Origin: a virus
Virus record (IMG/VR): IMGVR_UViG_3300042563_003239
Location: 1 to 34,631 of that record
DNA: 34,631 nt
Strand: one strand, 5' to 3'
Both the position numbers and the translations under genes were made by a program. Shown one piece after another: positions 16,301 to 23,673 of this stretch. Position 1 is the first letter of the stretch. Every line of letters begins with the position of its first letter. A model generated the notes under the pieces. It had not been told where the DNA came from, searched no databases, and saw only the letters and a list, made by a program, of their open reading frames with translations.

Positions 16301-19300
16301 TCAATCCCTGTGCTGACACCAACTCCGTCGTTCACAATTGCTACCTGAACTTTTCTTGTTTCGCTCACGGTATATACTTGATAAAATCCATCCAGTCTAG
16401 AATCAAATGACTTTATTGCAAAAATATCGCCGCGTACCAATCCCGGGGCATCTGTAAATTCAACTGTCATTAAATTATCAATATTGTAAGTCAGGTTTAC
16501 TACATTTATCTGTGTTTCGGTAACTCGATACACGTTCCATTCATTAGCATAATCTTTAGCAACCCAAATATAGTATCCAGGGCCTATTTTGGCAATGACT
16601 GTATCTAGTTCATTGTATTTTGTAAAACTAAACAATGTCTCATCTACATCAATCAAACTGGGATAACCGGCAGTTTGTATGTCGTTGATTGTTTCAGCTA
16701 GGCCATTGCGGTTAAAAAATAAGTTTTTAGTAAAACCTGCTGGGGCTTTGTAAAGGTCAGTTGGGTGAAAGCTGACCACATCTTTGAGTGGTTCAATTTC
16801 TCCACTGTCTAAAAATTGTATCGCAGTTGGGTTTGCTGTGATCACTGTTTCATCCAGCTCAACTTCCACAATTTGGTCTGTGGTAAGTGATCCATATTCT
16901 CCCACACGCAATGCCCATTCTTCGTATATGTCAATGCCACTGGTCCATTCATTTACTGCGGCATTGGTTAGTCCAGTGATGGCATTTAAAGTTCCTTTTT
17001 CCTTGATAAATCCCTGGAAAAACTTTACCTGACTAGTTTCATCCAGGCCAAAGTTACTCAGATAACCTCTTTTACGGAATCCAATCAGGCTTGTTCCATA
17101 CCCCTCCAAGGTCATGTCACTGGGCAAATTGTCAACATCATATACCTGCTGTAATCGTTTGGCGCTGTGTGTGAAATTGGGTAACAGGCCAGTCTTGATA
17201 TCGCCGCTGTTGATCTGTCTCCATTGTTTGTCTTGTACAAACTCTGAGTCGGCCACAATATTGGTCAATGCAGTGTAGTACAAATTTTTATATTCAACAA
17301 TGCTACCCAACAGATAATCTACGCCCGGCTGCCAGGCATCTACTAGAGTGCTGTTGTACACAAATCCTGGAGGGCTCAGTGTACCTGTCCAGGATCCTGT
17401 TTTGCTACCTACCAATTTCAATCTGAATTGTCTATTGCCCAGTTCAGGAACATACAAAATGTCATTGAACACCGTGACATTATCAAATAAGATGGCATGT
17501 TCGTACTGTACCACTGTTAGGTCTGCTAGACAAATTGTTTGATTAGACAAGCTCTTCAAAGTAAATTTATTGCCTATACGACTTTCTGTAAATTGTGTAT
17601 TTTTAATAAAGTCAGAGTTTTGGTCAAGCAACTTTGTACCGTTGGGAGTATTGTCAATGACATTGATTACTCCATCTGGTTGTATGTTTACCAATTCGTT
17701 GTAGACTGGACTTAGTACAATAATACTACCTGATTTCCAACCTTGTTGTGCCCAATTTAAAAACTCTTTGGTACTCAATACCCAGTTTCTTGTTTCACCC
17801 AGGTTGTCATCTTGTGTGTCAAATTTAAATCCCTGTGCCACAAGGAAACGACCGTAGCTGATTAAAAAGTCTACTACTTGTTGTTCTGTATTAAATTCAA
17901 AACCATAGGGTACAGTTAATTTTATATTTTGATAATCTTTATAAATTATACCGCGGCGTTTTAGTACTTCTACAATGTAGAAATTGTTATTGGCCATACT
18001 GGGTATGATTGTAAAAAATGGACTATTTTGATTGTATCCGTTTACTGTAAATCCATTTTCTGTTCGTTCAACCACCACGGCGCTGTACACAGCCTTGCGT
18101 ATTGGTGTGCTGGAGTTCAACTGGATACTGTAATTTTCCGTTGGAATAACGATACTGTTACTGGTATTAGTTGGAGAGCCTTGTTCTGCCAGCAGTTGAA
18201 TAAAGTTTTTATCTGTGTATCCGCCTACCTTATATCCCAACTGTACATTGACTGTGTCTAAATATGTGCGAATTGCTGTGACTGGATTCATGCCCAAACT
18301 TAACACATAGTCTCTGATCCAGTTCAAATAACCGGCACTACGAACTACTGTTCCGGCGGTGGTATCTCCATTAACTACCACTGTTGTTGGTGTGATTCGT
18401 TGGCGAGATTCTGTGTTGACCAATTGATCAATTGTGGTGTTACGATAGTAACGATCAACATTGATCAAGCTACCAAAATAATAACCAGGCTTGGCCAAGG
18501 CCAGTGCATATTGAAGTGCATATGGGAAGTAGCTACTAGTTCTCCAGGCAAATTCCACAGGGCCTTGATCACCAACACTATAACTACTGTTGGCTTTTAA
18601 ACTGTCAAATGTACTGGTTGCCCATTTTTCAGGACTTAATAAATCGCCGTATTCATCCACTGGAATAATCTGACTCAATCCCGGACGAGCAAATCTGGTG
18701 TCAGTTCCGGCGGTGGGTCCTGCATGGATATATCCTGTTTCTAGGTCGTCCCACAACAACGTGTTGCCACCGGTGTACGGAGCGGCACCATATCGTTCTT
18801 CCCACCAGGTTGGCTTTTTGCCAAATCCCAACATCTCCCATGGATGTGTATTGGGCCGATATGTGTCAAAGAAGTGACTGAAGATGGCACGCCAGGTGCC
18901 GGGCAACATGGCTCCATCGACTCTGTCTTTAAACTTTTTATAATTCCAGGTCCAGGGATTACCTGATACAAAATACTCGTTGGTGCTATAATCTACACGA
19001 TTATCACCAACCCAACGCAAAAATTTGTTACTTAGCAGTTGATTGAATTCTGTTAAGGAATAGTCAGTTGTTCTAAATTTGCCCGGCAAGTGATCGTACA
19101 AATCAAATATGTGTGTGTCGTAATCTATTTTGATATTGTTGTATATGCGCTTCTCTAGCTCCAACAATAGGTTATCTCGAATATCATTGAATATGGGAGT
19201 AATTGACCCATCGTGTCCCTGAATAACTTCTACAGGTGTAATATAACTTGTATCCGTGAATCTTTGAGGTACAAATTTTGGATATAATCCCAACTTGCTG

Positions 19301-22300
19301 GGAGTTTCTGGTATGAAGCTGCCATCGGTATCGTTATATTCGACAATTTTTAATTTGTCGGCAGCGACCAATGTGATTGTATCACCAAGCAAAATAGCAC
19401 TACGATCTTGTAGGAATGAAAAATCAATTCCGTTGACCAATTGCACCCCATTCAAGTACACCAACACAGCCAGGTTGCTTAGTTTGGTGTCTTCGAACAC
19501 CTGTGTGATTTCATATTGTTTGGTCAGCGGATTAATAATGCTGTAGTTGATCACGTTGGCATTATCACCATATGGTACCATATCGCTATAGTACCAAGGG
19601 AAAGTTTTATTTTTAATATTGTTGATGTTCTTCAATATTGCATCAACAATGGCTGCAATGTCTGTGACATTTGCTATATCCAATTTGGTCGCCAGTTCTA
19701 AAAACTTATTTTTAAACCTTGTATATTCTCTTGCAGAGTAATCAATGCTTTGTGCAAAGTTTAAATTCTTATCAGTTAAGAAAATATTACTGTACATGGC
19801 CGGAGCACTTTGTTGTACAATGTTGCCACCGTTGCCTTTGTAACGAATATCCCGCAGGCCAGAGAAGGTACTGCCAACATCCACTGCCAATTTGGTATTT
19901 TCTTTTATTTTGGTTATGTGACTTCTAATCTGTCCCAATGTCAGTGAAGAAAAGTTAGCGTTCTTGCTGTTGTAATCTAAACTGTTGGGAATTTCATAGT
20001 ATCCTGTTTTGCTAACAGATCTACTGTAAATTAAAATATCAACTTTGTCATTTTCTTTGAGAAGAGTATAATCAACTCTGACAGTTTGTCTACTGCCCAC
20101 AAGAGTGTAAGAATAGTCACTGCTTTTTAGTAATTGGTTGTTAACAAACACCTTGGTGTAAGGGATAGTATTTTCTTCTTCAGGCAATATGTCCACAGGA
20201 AAATAATTACTTGTGGTATAGGCAAAGGAAAATACTTGATACTGTTTGGTATCTTCTGTATTTTTAGTCCAGATGTTTCTGTTATCGTATGCGCTGATAC
20301 TTGTGTTTTGTTTTAAGAAATTATAATTAACTGGAACCGATACTGTACTTGTCCCACTGGCATAGGTTATAGTTTCAGAGTCAAAGTTGTTGGTGAACTG
20401 GATATCACCAATGCTGTTAAAATTTCTGTAACTTAAAGGAAATCCCAGGATTCTGTCAGCAGATCCTGTGCCAACTTTGTAAGAAAATATTGCAGTTCCT
20501 GCAAAACTGCTCACCGGATAGTATGTGGTATCCCCAAGGCCAACACCATTGATGTCAACTATATCAAACAAGGGAGATTGGTTTACTGATGTTTTTAGTT
20601 GTCCTTGATTCCAGCTTGATCCAGTGTACCAAAAATTATAACCAGCGTTATCACCACTGGTGACATTTAAACAGTTACCTTCCAGTACTTCATAATCATC
20701 TGCTAGTGTCAAATGCACTTTTGTATCGCTGGCGCTACCGCCTGTTGTGTCAACAGCGGATATTACAAAAATAGAATTTTGTATACTGGGATCAAAATCA
20801 TCAGCAAATACCGCCCTAATAGGTGTCATAACTGCAGGTGATGACAGCGTAACTTTTGGCACTGCTGTGTAGCCAGTGCCTTTGGATGCAAAGGTTAACG
20901 AATACACTCTAGACTTGTTAAGCGTCACGGTTTCTATGCCAGGCAAGGTCAGTGCCGTGCCATTTGTGTTGAGATTGAGTATCTTTCCTTTGTACAATAA
21001 AGGAACTGTTCCACTTGTTACAGACCCAGTGGTATGTGTTGGTGCTGTGCTACCAAAGGTACCTGCACCTGTTGCCAAGTAATACTTGTTGCCGTATGTA
21101 TAATAGTTGTTTGAAATTGCTGTGCCAGATACAGCCCAAGTTGACCATGTATCGGGCGCTTGCCAAGTTGGAATATTGGTTACACCTAAAAATTGCAAAC
21201 TCACTGTTCCGTTTAATGTGGATCCCGATGTGTGCGATGGTGCTGTACTAGCAAAGGTTCCCACACTGGTGGCTTGATAATAATAGGTAATAGGTTTGGC
21301 AGCGACAGTGGTATCTAAATATGAATAATATTTAAATTGTTCTGCTGTGGCGCCAGCAGTCCATGCAAAAGTAGAATCGATAGTTACTGTTGGCTGTGCA
21401 TCATAGAAAAATCCGCTGCCATAAGATTCAAAATTAACACTTTGTAATCTATATGTCAGGTTGGCTCTTGCACCGGTACCGGTGCCGCCAGTTAAAACTA
21501 TTCCAGACACAACAGGAATTGCATAGGCGCCGCCTGCAGACACTGTTAGTTTGGTAACGCCTCCGGTCTCAGAAATTTCTGTAACTTTTAAAGTTGCGTT
21601 TGCACCCGAGTACAATAAAGAAACAGTTCCATTTGATTTTGTTCCAGCAGTATGCACCGGCAATTCTGTTGAAAATGTGCCACTTGTTGTTGCCAGATAC
21701 AAATTATTATTATAAGAATAATAAACACCAGTTGTGGCAGTGGCACCAGCTGACCAAGCTGTTGCAGAAATTGTTCCTGTTACTGTCAGTATATCATTCA
21801 GCTCGTAACCCACACCGGCAGCATAAATGTCAATTATACCATAGGTAGGATCTGTGTTCTCAACTTCCAACAGTACAGAAGTTGGCGCCGCGGTGACTAA
21901 AGTCCCTTCAAGTTGATTCATTGCATCAGTGATAGTGCCGTCATCAATTAACAAATCAACCGGTTTTTTGGCCACTCTGCCTGCATCAAACAATTGCAGA
22001 TGTCCTTCAAATTCGATGATTGGTCTCTGGGCGCGGTAGGCTTGATCAGGAGATGCCACTGTGTTGTTGTAATCTGCTGTGGCTTGAATTACATCAATAT
22101 GGAACCAACGATTACTTCTGCTCCAGGCATTGTGATCTATGCTATCTCTATTGATTGTGATATAGTCAGGAACTGAGAGTCCATCCACAGCATAAGCTTC
22201 TGGAGTAACTAAATCTGTTGTTTTTATCAATTGTATTGATGCTCCAACCCCTTCAACATAGTATTCGTTGCCACTATACACAGGATCGGTGACAGTATCA

Positions 22301-23670
22301 TCAAATTGAATCTTCAATCCGTTGGTAAAAATAACTCCATTGGGACTGGTATATGATTTTTGTCCAATTATGTTGCTTGCAACATCTATACTGTATCCTT
22401 CAGATTCAACAATCTGAATCAAGCCAAATAAATTGGGGTTGCTGCCGTCTTGATAGTACAGTCTATCCAACGCGGCAGTATTCTCAGGCACAAGACTATA
22501 AAAGTTAGTGCGCTCAAGCCAGTATTGTTGATTTGCATTGTTGATACCGCTGGACACATACACTCGTTGATTGATTTCTACTGCGGCACTAGGTATCAGT
22601 ACAACCAGGTAATCGCCACCGTCTGATGCTTGTAAATCTATGGTCCACACACCTCTTCTGTCGGCGGTTTCAACAACTTCACCTGGATCGTAGGCCACAA
22701 AGTCAAACGGTTCATCAGATTTATCAAATACACCGGGTGTTTCCCATTTTAAATCATCCTCTTCAGAATTTGTAAAAATTAAAGTTTTCCTATTTAAATC
22801 TGTTGTTACGCCATCAAATACACCAGGATATGTTTGTAACAAAACACTCAGCAGTTGATGCTGTATTTGTGTGTACCCAAATGTTGTTGCTATGTCCACG
22901 GTAGCGGCCAACGTTAATTGACTAAAATTATCTTGTGCTGTTTTTCTAGGAACTGTAAACACAATCTGACCAATGCTTGCGCCGTTGCTGGCCACACCGT
23001 ATACGTTTCTAGTACCAACATTTGATTGTGACGCTTTGGTTCCGGCCACACCAGGTTCTGTTTGAATCCAAAAACGATTACCTTGTTGGCCAAGATTAAA
23101 TTTGTATGTACCACCACGAGCCAATGTCAATACTGGATTGGCACCTGCGCCTTTGCCAGAAAAATTATATCCGTTGACTGCCAAGTTTCTAGTAACAACA
23201 AAAGTTTCTTCTGTGTCCACTGTGCCGGCATAAACATCCACTGCATCTGGGCCATTGGGCAGCCAGTAGTAATTGTTATAATTTCCAAATTTGTCAAAAT
23301 CAAACAGACCGTCGAATGTGTAACTTTCATTGGCAAACATTCTGCTATGGTCAGAAGTATTTCCACCCAAGGTCGATACTTGTTGTATTAAATCAATATA
23401 GGTTGAAAATAAACTAACTGTGCTTTCTTGTTTGTTTTGTACCACGACAGATGGTTCTAGTTGATAGTTTTGTCTGGCGGCAGTTGGCTCTGCTACATAA
23501 TTATCTGCGGTTTTATAAGTAGGTGCAAACTTACGACCTATGTATCCATTTACTCTACGCAGGTCAGCTTCAGAGGTCAACTGATCCAACGTTGCATTTA
23601 AGAACTTTTCGTTGGTATCAGTCTGAAAAATCGCTGGTAAAAATTTTAAGGTACTAGTATTGGCGGCCAT
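10327..23670 (-). CDS. Giant baseplate/tail protein, 4447 residues, at the T4 gp7 position
   Basis: One uninterrupted frame of 13.3 kb follows gp6 by three bases, where T4 places gp7 (1032 residues), so a wedge role is likely; very large proteins of T4-like cyanophages, sometimes labelled VrlC, are probable relatives. Visible parts: a conserved N-terminal region (1-130); three repeats at about 632-897 (YY.Y...Y.AT..GTF.S..P.HT.G...GTV.L.Y.G) with GTGY..P.V units around them; a compact Trp/Tyr-rich region near 1500-1650 (HPWEMLGFGKKPTWWEERYG); a carbohydrate-binding-like W..G..Y..GS.V.Y...YY.A at 2108-2155 and another at 3950-3990; seven FG-GAP-type repeats at about 2537-3193; and a double GTGY..P.V..GGGGTGA unit near 3853-3925. 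Sugar contact is plausible but unproven. No signal peptide or membrane helix is evident. Confidence 0.85.
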   Translation of the reverse strand: MAANTSTLKFLPAIFQTDTNEKFLNATLDQLTSEADLRRVNGYIGRKFAPTYKTADNYVAEPTAARQNYQLEPSVVVQNKQESTVSLFSTYIDLIQQVSTLGGNTSDHSRMFANESYTFDGLFDFDKFGNYNNYYWLPNGPDAVDVYAGTVDTEETFVVTRNLAVNGYNFSGKGAGANPVLTLARGGTYKFNLGQQGNRFWIQTEPGVAGTKASQSNVGTRNVYGVASNGASIGQIVFTVPRKTAQDNFSQLTLAATVDIATTFGYTQIQHQLLSVLLQTYPGVFDGVTTDLNRKTLIFTNSEEDDLKWETPGVFDKSDEPFDFVAYDPGEVVETADRRGVWTIDLQASDGGDYLVVLIPSAAVEINQRVYVSSGINNANQQYWLERTNFYSLVPENTAALDRLYYQDGSNPNLFGLIQIVESEGYSIDVASNIIGQKSYTSPNGVIFTNGLKIQFDDTVTDPVYSGNEYYVEGVGASIQLIKTTDLVTPEAYAVDGLSVPDYITINRDSIDHNAWSRSNRWFHIDVIQATADYNNTVASPDQAYRAQRPIIEFEGHLQLFDAGRVAKKPVDLLIDDGTITDAMNQLEGTLVTAAPTSVLLEVENTDPTYGIIDIYAAGVGYELNDILTVTGTISATAWSAGATATTGVYYSYNNNLYLATTSGTFSTELPVHTAGTKSNGTVSLLYSGANATLKVTEISETGGVTKLTVSAGGAYAIPVVSGIVLTGGTGTGARANLTYRLQSVNFESYGSGFFYDAQPTVTIDSTFAWTAGATAEQFKYYSYLDTTVAAKPITYYYQATSVGTFASTAPSHTSGSTLNGTVSLQFLGVTNIPTWQAPDTWSTWAVSGTAISNNYYTYGNKYYLATGAGTFGSTAPTHTTGSVTSGTVPLLYKGKILNLNTNGTALTLPGIETVTLNKSRVYSLTFASKGTGYTAVPKVTLSSPAVMTPIRAVFADDFDPSIQNSIFVISAVDTTGGSASDTKVHLTLADDYEVLEGNCLNVTSGDNAGYNFWYTGSSWNQGQLKTSVNQSPLFDIVDINGVGLGDTTYYPVSSFAGTAIFSYKVGTGSADRILGFPLSYRNFNSIGDIQFTNNFDSETITYASGTSTVSVPVNYNFLKQNTSISAYDNRNIWTKNTEDTKQYQVFSFAYTTSNYFPVDILPEEENTIPYTKVFVNNQLLKSSDYSYTLVGSRQTVRVDYTLLKENDKVDILIYSRSVSKTGYYEIPNSLDYNSKNANFSSLTLGQIRSHITKIKENTKLAVDVGSTFSGLRDIRYKGNGGNIVQQSAPAMYSNIFLTDKNLNFAQSIDYSAREYTRFKNKFLELATKLDIANVTDIAAIVDAILKNINNIKNKTFPWYYSDMVPYGDNANVINYSIINPLTKQYEITQVFEDTKLSNLAVLVYLNGVQLVNGIDFSFLQDRSAILLGDTITLVAADKLKIVEYNDTDGSFIPETPSKLGLYPKFVPQRFTDTSYITPVEVIQGHDGSITPIFNDIRDNLLLELEKRIYNNIKIDYDTHIFDLYDHLPGKFRTTDYSLTEFNQLLSNKFLRWVGDNRVDYSTNEYFVSGNPWTWNYKKFKDRVDGAMLPGTWRAIFSHFFDTYRPNTHPWEMLGFGKKPTWWEERYGAAPYTGGNTLLWDDLETGYIHAGPTAGTDTRFARPGLSQIIPVDEYGDLLSPEKWATSTFDSLKANSSYSVGDQGPVEFAWRTSSYFPYALQYALALAKPGYYFGSLINVDRYYRNTTIDQLVNTESRQRITPTTVVVNGDTTAGTVVRSAGYLNWIRDYVLSLGMNPVTAIRTYLDTVNVQLGYKVGGYTDKNFIQLLAEQGSPTNTSNSIVIPTENYSIQLNSSTPIRKAVYSAVVVERTENGFTVNGYNQNSPFFTIIPSMANNNFYIVEVLKRRGIIYKDYQNIKLTVPYGFEFNTEQQVVDFLISYGRFLVAQGFKFDTQDDNLGETRNWVLSTKEFLNWAQQGWKSGSIIVLSPVYNELVNIQPDGVINVIDNTPNGTKLLDQNSDFIKNTQFTESRIGNKFTLKSLSNQTICLADLTVVQYEHAILFDNVTVFNDILYVPELGNRQFRLKLVGSKTGSWTGTLSPPGFVYNSTLVDAWQPGVDYLLGSIVEYKNLYYTALTNIVADSEFVQDKQWRQINSGDIKTGLLPNFTHSAKRLQQVYDVDNLPSDMTLEGYGTSLIGFRKRGYLSNFGLDETSQVKFFQGFIKEKGTLNAITGLTNAAVNEWTSGIDIYEEWALRVGEYGSLTTDQIVEVELDETVITANPTAIQFLDSGEIEPLKDVVSFHPTDLYKAPAGFTKNLFFNRNGLAETINDIQTAGYPSLIDVDETLFSFTKYNELDTVIAKIGPGYYIWVAKDYANEWNVYRVTETQINVVNLTYNIDNLMTVEFTDAPGLVRGDIFAIKSFDSRLDGFYQVYTVSETRKVQVAIVNDGVGVSTGIDNSRSSTIKELKNINGYGVYYKLQSARLSSLTDANNIIPLKGWEAGDKLWVDSADADGNWGVYNKVDAWNSTSELLTDESASINGQFGTTISSNKLANNLFVGSPQYTNIDGSTGIVKTFSRVGTTVRQTSKFDARSNLAGNFGQTITASDYVVAIGAPLSNSARGYVYIQNLATAELQILTSNTAATGDCFGNAIAIADDNDWMYIGAPGTNAVYIYNYQDNVTIKSNTITYGSADTVGTTYTTVYTPASKYALSISDQYKNYVVDVDFTLSGNVINFVNPPTVLDTKISVLQSKYYENTGTVPVPVDVVAGDMFGDAVATTDDGKTLIVGAPGQSSGAGAVYIFKRFEESYNSNLDNIYDSAKNFGTYTKVYINGSIQSSSTYTITNNTRLSFNNPLALGQVVLVVSTDWVLVQKITEPTASAGNQFGSSIAIDHLLGSTFYVSAPNTLQATGESGAVYRYSDTAKVLGSITAASTPEYTISSIKNGGSTFNSNIGIYINSYYVDLSSAVVTANVAYSPSIGDMTTWANVAIPAGYADPATCVDLINTAKIPLVTATTTADGFFTISTTNKVANNKLSIVNNGSNLFDLVGITPYGLDQVIAHPVGSIGFGFASRIKYSPETATLLVSSIEDDVYYEAEIDAGKTTFDQRATRVIDIVKSSGSVFVYELLSDAETGTNNTGIMSYVQHIKSTGLGSNDQFGIGLDINKDLILVGAPGNDSIAPGAGAVHVYTNMSQIQSWNKIRYQEAKVDLDNINRFFIYDKTTELIRTTLDYIDPVKGKILGIAEQDLDFKTALDPAVYNAGNRTNISNNSGFHWNERQVGKLWWNLNDLRYIDYEQGDLIYRTNNWGKLFPGSTVQVCEWIKSKFPPAQYIINGGDGVPLYTNVYCVVTTVIGGVITPEYYYWVIDKQSAAPGKHFSVSILSNIIENPQLQGIPYGFMSKNNAIGLVNVQNYLNAVNSVLHIDYQKFYNDNSVHTEYELVKEGQPNIQLPTRIIDKLIDSLSGIDSIGQVVPDPTLTESNKIGLNTRPVQTLVIDRSMAVENFVKYVNGVLIKYPIVYQYSLLGIEKVDPVPPSTEYDKVVTTVEDIGYIDTRASIANALPVGYRVLVTSDSSNSGLWTIYTLDSDRVFVISRIQYYNTALYWDKVDWYAEDYDPTGRITYTVTAYKDIATLTLAAGDIVRVNYDDNGQFSIYRTTADLILERVGIENGTIQLKSTLYNLAAGQMGWDEDRFDTVRFDQTPSIEIRNILTALRDDIFIDSLGAEFNKLFFIIVNYILQEQKSVDWIFKTSFISIFHNLRELSQPPSFVLDNQEYYLDYINEVKPYRTIVREYVVDYTGSDTVGSNVTDFDLPSLYNKTLGKYRPPSGELSGDTTLINITPEYQYWKQYHTYTIDTIEISNPGTGYVIEPSVTVTGGGGTGATATAAIWGNGAIRSVTVTNSGTGYTSRPEVRINGTGTGGLAAARIVNRTARQFDSVLKFDRTAYDSDVLLWTSANSYASGSVVAYNGQAYRAAANVSASANFNYDTFELLTGEEVGNANDRVIAYIASNQVDNLDTTTALGSEVARSRDNQYWLTQYFTGIEYPGVQVQGLKFNANVADQALLDTVIQSRYVDTGLGSRPEDINVDGGAYIDYYSSHAPEELLPGVVHESVDISVFTEEVVGSANLTVVPDGVTFAYREFFDINGNHEYFRISGFATTQLIANIDIDSTVIFVSNSSGLPTPDTYLAVPGRVFIGGELITYWENDKTTSTLKNIRRAVGGTSNQQHEQGTTVYDVSQAQLIPGLNPRTAIISSNSSFSSNTSINYWRSNASSSVFTVADNPTYKVTLTGNISANVGDVVTQRFGNANVVVRGNVTSGKSVAVVYQSGIFTTANANCVLYINGTITSVAPNAVAILGSVNSDGTVQITSTSGNVLIKQDNLAWLDYDFRDQGLQFQDAENLPARAFLGEGATTSTLVLDDYYTNEDDTTTVNNIMMSENNQLLIKE
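14090..16060 (-). other. FG-GAP (integrin-type) beta-propeller region inside the giant protein
   Basis: Seven units of the form G..FG..I......-L-G-A-P--...G.V.-Y can be read. Examples are QFGTT with LFVGSPQ, NFGQT with AIGAPLS, CFGNA with YIGAPGT, MFGDA with IVGAPGQ, QFGSS with YVSAPNT, a degenerate FGFAS with LVSSIED, and QFGIG with LVGAPGN. Seven such units are the number needed for a closed propeller as in integrin alpha chains. Calcium loops of the DxDxDG type are mostly missing. Confidence 0.7.
20980..21775 (-). repeat. Three protein-level repeats (HT.G..GTV.L.Y.G) in the giant protein
   Basis: Three tandem units of about 70-110 residues each contain YY.Y followed by Y.AT..GTF.S..P.HT.G...GTV.L.Y.G. 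Matching segments are VHTAGTKSNGTVSLLYSG, SHTSGSTLNGTVSLQFLG and THTTGSVTSGTVPLLYKG. Such units are common in phage tail-fibre and carbohydrate-binding contexts. The conservation is at protein level; the DNA copies are diverged. Confidence 0.75.
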
Positions 23671-23673
23671 GTA

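Noticed and set aside
10327-23670. Possibility that the giant ORF is an assembly artefact joining several genes
   Set aside because: The frame is open for more than 13 kb without a stop and coherent phage-type sequence runs throughout, with no internal gene-junction pattern (stop, Shine-Dalgarno, ATG).
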